Source: CAYHZL01 sp964361075 (GTDB lineage Bacteria; Bacteroidota; Ignavibacteria; UBA10030; UBA8401). From it: 5,488 nt of DNA. Of this stretch, positions 1-4,361 are shown piece after piece (position 1 is the first letter of the stretch; each line of letters starts with the position of its first letter). The notes under the pieces were generated by a model. That model saw only the letters and a program-made list of their open reading frames with translations. It had not been told where the DNA came from and did not search any database. Location: assembly GCA_964361075.1 (NCBI GenBank), contig CAYHZL010000220.1, positions 1 to 5,488 on the forward strand, given 5' to 3'. The translations under genes and the position numbers were made by a program.

Positions 1-700
1 CAACCGCACCCGATGCATTCGTGAGCGGGTAGTCCATCAAATACTTTGTTGCCGAATTCCATTGCAATGAAACAATTGCCAGCGGCGACGCATACGCACC
101 TGTAATAAGTCCCGTTTGCAGCGACGTTACAACATCGGTAATGGAAAGTTGTATCGGATTGATACCGATAGTTTTAAATGTGATGTCGGCAACCGGATCG
201 CCTTCCCATTCCCACATTTTAATATTGCGGAGATCGTTAATTTTTGCAACGGGAGCTTTTGAAATAATATAGACAGAACCAACTTCCGCCCAGCCAAGCA
301 GAATGAATCCGTTGTTCTCAAATTCTTTTCGAAGTTCGCCATCGAATTGTTCAACGACATGATCAATCTCAGCAGTAGTTTTAAAAAGGAATGGTGCATC
401 AAGCACGCGGGCAGATTTTGCAATTTCGCCAATGCCGAAACCTGTTACGCCTGCACTATGAAATTGTCCGAGCCGAATTTTTCGTACAACATCTTTTTCA
501 TCGCCGGCAACACCTCCCGGATAAATGCGAAAGCCAAGACGTCCGCCGCTTTCTTTCCGCACGGCAGCATCGTATTCTTTCATGACGTTAATCCACGTGC
601 TTCCTTCGGGAGCGAGCGTGGCAAACTTAATTGTAAATTCTTGAGACAATGCACCGAAAGTGAAAAGTAAAAAGTAAAAAGTGAAAAGTAATTTTTTCAT
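1..700 (-). CDS. dctP: TRAP transporter substrate-binding protein, DctP/TatP type (partial, C-terminus beyond left edge)
   Basis: Periplasmic solute-binding subunit of a TRAP (tripartite ATP-independent periplasmic) transporter, which hands a small molecule to the Q/M membrane subunits. The frame is open from the ATG at 698-700 to the left edge, giving 233 codons of a family that usually has about 320-340, so the last third is missing. Residues 1-19 form a Sec signal peptide (MKKLLFTF start, likely cut near ALS/QEF). The mature protein opens with FATLAPEGSTW (26-36), then GGRLGFRIYPGG (52-63) and LQTGLITGAYASP (about 194-206), all typical of DctP proteins. The stretch DLRNIKMWEWEGDP (156-169) aligns with the usual LKGLKIRV segment, but W163 replaces the arginine that clamps carboxylate ligands. 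This resembles the TatP subgroup, and the ligand is therefore probably not a simple C4-dicarboxylate. The gene lies 32 bases downstream of tatT on the same strand, so co-transcription is likely. No strong Shine-Dalgarno site is visible. Family call firm; ligand unknown. Confidence 0.92.
   Translation of the reverse strand, partial: MKKLLFTFYFLLFTFGALSQEFTIKFATLAPEGSTWINVMKEYDAAVRKESGGRLGFRIYPGGVAGDEKDVVRKIRLGQFHSAGVTGFGIGEIAKSARVLDAPFLFKTTAEIDHVVEQFDGELRKEFENNGFILLGWAEVGSVYIISKAPVAKINDLRNIKMWEWEGDPVADITFKTIGINPIQLSITDVVTSLQTGLITGAYASPLAIVSLQWNSATKYLMDYPLTNASGAV
655..689. repeat. 7-base tandem repeat (RAAAAGT, about five units) inside the signal-peptide codons of the TRAP binding protein
   Basis: On the plus strand GT recurs at 660, 667, 674, 681 and 688, exactly seven bases apart. 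The units are CGAAAGT, GAAAAGT, AAAAAGT, AAAAAGT and GAAAAGT. On the coding (minus) strand this encodes roughly residues 4-16, the hydrophobic core LLFTFYFLLFTF. The unit is not a multiple of three, so gain or loss of one unit would shift the frame close to the start codon. Confidence 0.75.
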
Positions 701-732
701 TTATGATTCTTTGTTTTTGTGATTAAAATATA

Positions 733-1611
733 TTAAAAAAAGAGGTCATCAATTTTTTCTGCCAGCTTTTTTGCTTTGCGCTTTGCAATGGCATTGATCA
801 AACGCTGTTCAGGAAGTACATCAAGCGGAGTTTCTTCGACGGTCTGAAGTAATTTTAAAAATAATTCTTTATCCTGAATCTGTACACAATAACTCTTCGC
901 CATAAAAACATACGGCAGTAAAAATTTATTTTGTCCTAATTGGAGACAACGATCGAAATGTATTTTTGCACTATCCGGTTTGCCGCCGAGATTTTTCGGC
1001 GTTGTTGCAAGAATAGTTGCAACATATAAATGGGCGCTGCCGTAAAAAAATTTTTCGTCATGTTGAAGTATATAATCCATCAGCGCATTCACTTTCGGTA
1101 AATCACCGAGTACGCTAGGATCCGAAATGCTGACGTTGATAAGATTGCCCCATGCATTTGCTGTCCAAAAAATAATCGGCACATCATCACGAGAAAATGA
1201 TTCCAGACTTTGTCTGAACGAAACCGGGTCTTCATCAAACGCGGCGGCAAATTTTTTATTCTTCTTTAAAACTTTTAATCCATAGTCGCGGGCACGGGCA
1301 TACAATATTTTTGCACGTTCCGGATCTTTGTCTTCAACAAAACCAAGCGTGTAGCCGGTGTATGCTTGTGTTAACAACAATGCGAGGTGATCATCATCTT
1401 TATTTTTTGCGCGATATAATGCTTCAAGCAACGTGATGTTTCCGGGAATTGCCTGCTCGGCAAGTTCAAGGTCGGACTCTTCAAAAATTGCACCGAGTCC
1501 ATAATCAACAATGCCTGTTGTGGCATTTACTGCTACTGTCTGCACAACGCCGCACGACCAACTGTGCATTGCAAGAATAACGACTACTATTATAGAGAAT
1601 GTATTTTTCAT
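733..1611 (-). CDS. tatT: TatT-family TRAP-associated TPR lipoprotein
   Basis: Predicted lipoprotein of the TatT family (the T-component of TPR-protein-associated TRAP transporters, known from Treponema pallidum Tp0957). There it is an all-helical periplasmic protein that trimerises through TPR-like repeats and pairs with the substrate-binding subunit. I place the start at the ATG at 1609-1611 (292 aa). It gives a compact signal peptide, MKNTFSIIVVVILAMHSWSC, with C20 as the lipidated residue. The frame extends 13 codons further to a TTG at 1650, but that would put a polar tail in front of the signal peptide. The lipobox (S-W-S-C) is loose compared with L-A/S-G/A-C. Family-like features are helical repeats over about 60-290, a WTANAWGNL segment (149-157), and YGSAHLYVATILATTPKNLGG (190-210) leading to a TPR-like KPDSAKIHFDRCLQL (211-225). 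The next gene on the strand, 32 bases on, is the TRAP binding protein, the expected partner. Confidence 0.87.
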   Translation of the reverse strand: MKNTFSIIVVVILAMHSWSCGVVQTVAVNATTGIVDYGLGAIFEESDLELAEQAIPGNITLLEALYRAKNKDDDHLALLLTQAYTGYTLGFVEDKDPERAKILYARARDYGLKVLKKNKKFAAAFDEDPVSFRQSLESFSRDDVPIIFWTANAWGNLINVSISDPSVLGDLPKVNALMDYILQHDEKFFYGSAHLYVATILATTPKNLGGKPDSAKIHFDRCLQLGQNKFLLPYVFMAKSYCVQIQDKELFLKLLQTVEETPLDVLPEQRLINAIAKRKAKKLAEKIDDLFF

Positions 1612-1620
1612 GGCGCTATC

Positions 1621-1650
1621 AATATAAGAAAAATCGCTGTTGTTTTCCAA
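1621..1650 (-). promoter_or_regulatory. Possible promoter for the tatT-dctP operon
   Basis: Reading the minus strand, TTGGAA (1645-1650, 4/6 to TTGACA) is followed after 18 bases by TATATT (1621-1626, 5/6 to TATAAT). The same bases also fit loosely a Bacteroidota-type TTTG ... TAnnTTTG pattern (TTTG, 21 bases, TATATTG). Transcription would begin only a few bases before the ATG at 1611, giving a very short or absent leader, in keeping with the lack of a clear ribosome binding site there. The match could be chance in AT-rich DNA. Confidence 0.3.
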
Positions 1651-1683
1651 AGATGCGTTGCGCGCTATTGATTAAAAAACACC

Positions 1684-1801
1684 TGACTAACGTCATCGCG
1701 AGGAGGTACGCTGAAAGCGTGCCGACGTGGCGATCTTATTCTTAATATAAAAAACATTAAGATTGCTTCGACAAAAAACGTCTCGCAATGACTATTAGTC
1801 A
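1684..1801. repeat. Palindromic interspersed repeat (GTCATCGCGAG ... CTCGCAATGAC type)
   Basis: The outer arms TGACTAACGTCATCGCGAG (1684-1702) and CTCGCAATGACTATTAGTCA (1782-1801) are inverted copies with one mismatch and one or two extra bases. Inside, GGTACGC (1705-1711) and GCGTGCC (1717-1723) form a seven-pair hairpin with a five-base loop and one G-T pair. GCGATCTTA (1730-1738) pairs with TAAGATTGC (1758-1766), and CTTAAT (1741-1746) with ATTAAG (1756-1761). The core, with GTCATYGCGAGGAGG, a small hairpin, CGACGTGGCRATCTTA, AGATTGCTTCG and CTCGCAATGAC, matches a dispersed intergenic repeat style that I recall from many bacterial genomes. No transposase is present, so it would be non-autonomous. 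Naming the family and counting copies needs the whole genome. Confidence 0.7.
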
Positions 1802-1874
1802 TTTTTTTGAAACGGCTTCTAGTTGAATCTAAATAAACAGAAAGATTTCTGAAGTTTTTCATCCAACAAATTAA

Positions 1875-1901
1875 GATGCAGCAATTTTCATCGCTTGCAT
1901 C
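1875..1901. repeat. Small inverted repeat upstream of the PhoD-like gene
   Basis: GATGCA-GC (1875-1882) faces GC-T-TGCATC (1893-1901), six plus two base pairs with a single-base bulge and a loop of about ten bases. It lies 65-90 bases before the start of the phosphatase, where an operator or leader hairpin could sit. No stronger evidence of function. Confidence 0.25.
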
Positions 1902-1953
1902 ATTCTTTCATAACTAATAACTTGAATAACAATTGTTCTCTTTACATTACTTG

Positions 1954-1960
1954 AAAAGGA
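1954..1960 (+). promoter_or_regulatory. Ribosome binding site deciding the start of the PhoD-like gene
   Basis: AAAAGGA ends five bases before the ATG at 1966. This favours that ATG over the upstream in-frame TTG at 1933, which would lie before the site and add eleven residues in front of an otherwise standard signal peptide. Confidence 0.65.
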
Positions 1961-1965
1961 TTGTT

Positions 1966-3300
1966 ATGAAAAAGTTTTTCCTTCTTATCTTCGCCGTAAT
2001 CGGCATATCGCTTTACGCACAAAATTCTTTACTCAATTCAGGTCCAATGGTTGGCTACGGACAAATGACGGAAGTAATGCTCTGGGTGCAGACAACAAAA
2101 CCTGCCGCGGTATACTATCGTTATTGGGAAAGCGGCGATCCAAAAAATAAAATGGCGAGCACCGTTGAAAACACAAAAGAAGAAAACGCGTTTACGGCGC
2201 ACACACTTATTCAAGGATTAAAGCCCGGAAAACAATTTGAATATGAAATTCTTGTGAACGGCAAAATAGAAAAGCGCAGCTATCCATTGCGATTCCAAAC
2301 ACAACCGCTGTGGCAATGGCGAACTGACCCGCCCGCATTTGCAGTTGCATTCGGTTCGTGTGCGTATATCAATGAACCGGAAGCTGACCGTCCGGGAAAA
2401 TCGTACGGAGCTGATTTCGAAATTTTTTCCTCCATTGCAAGTAAAAATCCTGATTTGATGTTGTGGCTTGGTGATAATGTGTACTACCGTGAACTTGATT
2501 ACAATACCGTGGGCGGGCTACGTCATCGCATGACGCATGACAGAGCTTTGCCTGAATTGCAGGCGCTGTTTGGCGCAACGCACAACTATGCAATGTGGGA
2601 TGATCACGATTTCGGTCCGAATGATGCCGACAGAAGTTACCGTTTGAAAGAAGCATCGCTCGAAACCTTTAAAATGTTTTGGGCAAACCAAACATACGGA
2701 ACTGCGAAACTGCCGGGAGTGTTTCAACGATTTGAATGGGGCGATGTAGAATTTTTTATGCTCGATGATCGTTACCATCGTTCACCGAATGAATCGCCCG
2801 ATGATTCGAACAAAACAATGTTTGGCAAAGCGCAAGTGCAATGGCTGAAAGATGTGCTGGTAAACAGCACAGCAACATTCAAAATTATTGCAAACGGAAA
2901 TCAGATGCTGAACCTTGCCGGTGATAAGTACGAGTCGCTTGCGGAATTTCCTTTTGAACATCGCGATCTCTTGCACTACATTAAGCAGCAGAAAATTTCC
3001 GGCATTCTTTTTCTTTCGGGCGACAGGCACATGACGGAGCTTCTGCAAGTTCCTGATTCGAGTTTTTACACACTGTATGATTATACAAGTTCTTCTCTCA
3101 CTGCCGGCATTGCAAATTTCACGAATGAAGCTGAATTAAAAATGCGTGTGCCCGGAACATTTATCGCCGAACATAATTTCGGCATGTTGCGATTCAGCGG
3201 TCCACGAAAAGATCGCAAACTCACTCTCGAATGTTATGATGTAAAAGGAATTCTTCGCTGGTCGAAAGACATCAGAGCGAGTGAATTAAAAAGTAAATAA
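1966..3300 (+). CDS. phoD: PhoD-like phosphodiesterase / alkaline phosphatase, secreted
   Basis: Metal-dependent phosphatase or phosphodiesterase of the PhoD family (PF09423 type), expected to release phosphate from organic phosphoesters outside the cytoplasm. The protein has 444 aa. Residues 1-19 are a Sec signal peptide (MKKFFLLIFAVIGISLYAQ) without the twin arginine that exports Bacillus PhoD. Residues 25-115 look like the N-terminal beta-sandwich (SGPMVGYGQMTEVMLWVQ). The catalytic domain follows: FGSC (129-132, metal-site cysteine position), WLGDNVYY (167-174, with D170 and Y173 spaced as in the D-x-x-Y metal ligands of PhoD), WDDHDFGPNDAD (211-222), LDDRYHR (266-272) and GDRHMTEL (352-359). 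These are the expected motifs in the expected order, so the enzyme should be active. It stands alone, divergent from the TRAP genes, and no Pho box was recognised. Some family members act on phospholipids, teichoic acids or nucleotides, so the substrate is open. Confidence 0.93.
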   Translation: MKKFFLLIFAVIGISLYAQNSLLNSGPMVGYGQMTEVMLWVQTTKPAAVYYRYWESGDPKNKMASTVENTKEENAFTAHTLIQGLKPGKQFEYEILVNGKIEKRSYPLRFQTQPLWQWRTDPPAFAVAFGSCAYINEPEADRPGKSYGADFEIFSSIASKNPDLMLWLGDNVYYRELDYNTVGGLRHRMTHDRALPELQALFGATHNYAMWDDHDFGPNDADRSYRLKEASLETFKMFWANQTYGTAKLPGVFQRFEWGDVEFFMLDDRYHRSPNESPDDSNKTMFGKAQVQWLKDVLVNSTATFKIIANGNQMLNLAGDKYESLAEFPFEHRDLLHYIKQQKISGILFLSGDRHMTELLQVPDSSFYTLYDYTSSSLTAGIANFTNEAELKMRVPGTFIAEHNFGMLRFSGPRKDRKLTLECYDVKGILRWSKDIRASELKSK

Positions 3301-3303
3301 AGT

Positions 3304-3321
3304 AACTACTACTCAGTAGTT
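3304..3321 (+). terminator. Possible weak hairpin terminator after the PhoD-like gene
   Basis: AACTAC (3304-3309) pairs with GTAGTT (3316-3321) around a six-base loop, starting four bases after the stop codon. An alternative pairing is ACTAC/GTAGT with a three-base loop. The stem is short and is followed by TCAAAAAT, not a run of T, so this is a poor match to an intrinsic terminator. Confidence 0.25.
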
Positions 3322-3328
3322 TCAAAAA

Positions 3329-3368
3329 TAGAACACAGATGACACTGATATAACGGATTCGAACTGAT
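3329..3368. repeat. Left inverted repeat of the GxxExxY cassette, four ACNGAT units
   Basis: This 40-base stretch starts TAGAACAC and holds ACAGAT (3335), ACTGAT (3344), ACGGAT (3353) and ACTGAT (3363), spaced 9, 9 and 10 bases. Aligned without gaps to the reverse complement of 3588-3627 it matches at 30 of 40 positions, including the first eight. It ends four bases before the GxxExxY start codon. Confidence 0.75.
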
Positions 3369-3372
3369 ACAA

Positions 3373-3597
3373 ATGGAACTTTTACATCAAGATATCACAG
3401 ATAAAATTACCAAGACATTTTACAAAGTATATAATGAACTTGGGTTTGGTTTTTTAGAGAAAGCGTATGAAAATGCTTTTTTTCTTGAACTGAAAGCAAC
3501 AAAAGTAGAGGTTGGATTACTTTTGAATTTTGGTAAAACGCCGCAATTCAAAAGAAAACTATTTACGAATGATAAAAAGAAAATTGAATCTGTGTAA
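3373..3597 (+). pseudogene. GxxExxY-family protein with internal deletion (PD-(D/E)XK nuclease core missing)
   Basis: A 74-codon frame that reads as the two ends of a GxxExxY protein (PF13366 type, normally about 120-130 aa). Residues 1-40 carry the N-terminal part, with ITDKITKTFYKVYNELG followed by the signature G26-FL-E29-KA-Y32. Residues 41-65 (KATKVEVGLLLNFGKTPQFKRKLF) match the family's C-terminal strand and tail. The roughly 55 residues that normally lie between them, including the D...E-x-K nuclease core (ADLxVxxxxxxELKA), are absent, with the junction near FLELK/ATKVEVG. The frame stays open, so the loss was in frame. It may be a relic or a short expressed remnant, and nuclease activity is not expected. 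It starts just after the left inverted repeat, and its stop codon lies inside the right one, so gene and repeats form a unit. No clear ribosome binding site precedes it. Confidence 0.8.
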
Positions 3598-3627
3598 ACC
3601 CGTTTCATCTGTATCATCCGTGTTCTA
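3587..3627. repeat. Right inverted repeat of the GxxExxY cassette
   Basis: Read on the minus strand from 3627 it begins TAGAACAC and holds ACGGAT, ACAGAT, ACGGGT and ACAGAT with the same 9, 9, 10 spacing as the left copy. It contains the last codons and the stop of the GxxExxY frame. It ends 40 bases before the response regulator start, so it also forms part of that gene's upstream region. No target-site duplication is obvious outside the two ends. Confidence 0.75.
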
Positions 3628-3635
3628 TGGACAAA

Positions 3636-3649
3636 TCAGCATGTGCTGA
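3636..3649. promoter_or_regulatory. Perfect dyad TCAGCA-TG-TGCTGA before the response regulator
   Basis: Two perfect six-base arms separated by two bases lie between the right inverted repeat and the response regulator, touching the purine-rich site at 3648-3653. It could be a protein-binding site or, with the inner pair open, a small RNA hairpin that masks part of the ribosome binding site. Position is suggestive; function is inferred only. Confidence 0.35.
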
Positions 3650-3653
3650 GGAG
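3648..3653 (+). promoter_or_regulatory. Ribosome binding site of the response regulator, long spacing
   Basis: GAGGAG is a strong Shine-Dalgarno match but ends 14 bases before the ATG at 3668, longer than the usual 5-10. No closer alternative start fits: an in-frame TAA at 3662-3664 rules out an upstream start in this frame. Confidence 0.5.
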
Positions 3654-3667
3654 TTAGCAAATAACAA

Positions 3668-4360
3668 ATGAAAGAATCTAAACAGGCAGCAAAAATTCTT
3701 CTCGTCGAAGATGAAAAAAAAGTTTCCGCCTTTATCAAAAGAGGATTGGAAGAAGAACGCTACTCCATTGAAGTTGCACACGACGGTGAAAAAGGTGCAG
3801 AGTTGTGGAAGCAGCATAGTTACGACCTTGTGTTGCTTGATATTATGATGCCCAAGAAAGACGGGCTGACGCTTCTTCATGAAATGCGTTCTGCCGGAGA
3901 CATGACTCCGGTGCTGATGTTAACTGCAAAAGGAACCATTGAAGATAAAGTTGCCGGGCTCGATACCGGCGCCGACGATTACCTGGCTAAACCATTTGCC
4001 TTTGCAGAATTGCTCGCGCGCGTGCGCTCTATGCTGCGGCGAAAAATTGCCGACAAGCAAACGCTTATTTCTATTCTTGATTTATCTCTCGATTTGGTAA
4101 CGCACAAAGCAATACGCTACGGCAAAGAAATTGAACTTACCGTAAAAGAGTATGCGCTGCTCGAGTATTTTATTCGAAATAAAAACAAAGTCCTCAGCCG
4201 CAGCGTTATTTCTGAACACATTTGGAATTACAATTTCGATACGGGAACGAATATTATTGATGTGTATATCAATCATCTTCGTTCAAAGATTGATGACGGT
4301 TTTGAAAAAAAATTATTCCACACTGTGCGCGGTGTCGGTTACACAATGAAAGATATGTAA
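3668..4360 (+). CDS. OmpR/PhoB-family response regulator
   Basis: DNA-binding transcription factor of a two-component system, 230 aa, the normal length for the class. The receiver domain spans about 8-122, with the acidic pair E14-D15, phosphoacceptor D58 in VLLDIMMP, switch T86 in MLTAKG and K108 in YLAKPF. The winged-helix effector domain spans about 132-228, with ELTVKEYALLEYF, the recognition region NIIDVYINHLRSKID (195-209) and the closing HTVRGVGYTMKD typical of PhoB-like wings. All catalytic residues are present. The start VEDEKKVSAFIKRGLEEE resembles the CusR/CopR-like heavy-metal subgroup, but that is a resemblance from memory and does not set the signal. The kinase gene starts one base after the stop codon, so the two are co-translated partners. 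The short upstream region contains the GxxExxY inverted repeat and a dyad. Confidence 0.95.
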   Translation: MKESKQAAKILLVEDEKKVSAFIKRGLEEERYSIEVAHDGEKGAELWKQHSYDLVLLDIMMPKKDGLTLLHEMRSAGDMTPVLMLTAKGTIEDKVAGLDTGADDYLAKPFAFAELLARVRSMLRRKIADKQTLISILDLSLDLVTHKAIRYGKEIELTVKEYALLEYFIRNKNKVLSRSVISEHIWNYNFDTGTNIIDVYINHLRSKIDDGFEKKLFHTVRGVGYTMKDM

Positions 4361-4361
4361 G

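Larger units (their letters stand above)
1612..1965. other. Divergent intergenic region between tatT and the PhoD-like gene
   Basis: These 354 bases separate two divergently transcribed genes. They contain the possible tatT promoter, a 118-base palindromic repeat at 1684-1801, a small dyad at 1875-1901, a 10-base perfect palindrome AACAATTGTT at 1928-1937, and the ribosome binding site of the PhoD-like gene. A 65-codon minus-strand frame crosses the repeat, but it appears to be a by-product of the repeat sequence. I see no tRNA or other gene. Confidence 0.75.

Noticed and set aside
127..670. Short frames on both strands (127-432 minus, 347-670 plus, 391-585 plus)
   Set aside because: All overlap the clear minus-strand TRAP binding protein in other frames and show no family resemblance.
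1665..1862. 65-codon minus-strand frame in the intergenic region
   Set aside because: Its middle is the sequence of the palindromic repeat. Such frames arise wherever this kind of repeat occurs, there is no ribosome binding site, and the composition is not protein-like.
1922..1948. TTGAAT / TACATT promoter for the phosphatase
   Set aside because: The spacing is only 15 bases, both boxes are weak, and the start of transcription would fall on the ribosome binding site.
1933..1965. TTG start extending the phosphatase by 11 residues
   Set aside because: The ribosome binding site AAAAGGA lies after this TTG and just before the ATG at 1966, which begins a standard signal peptide.
2369..3048. Three minus-strand frames inside the phosphatase gene
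   Set aside because: They are antisense shadows of a well-conserved enzyme, rich in H, C and R as expected for such shadows, with no start signals.
3329..3368. Target-site duplication bordering the GxxExxY cassette
   Set aside because: The bases outside the two ends (TTTCAAAAA on the left, TGGACAAAT on the right) share no convincing direct repeat.
3329..3627. CRISPR array suggested by regularly spaced short repeats
   Set aside because: The hexamers are only six bases long with three- to four-base gaps, arranged as two inverted blocks around a gene, with no repeat-spacer pattern.
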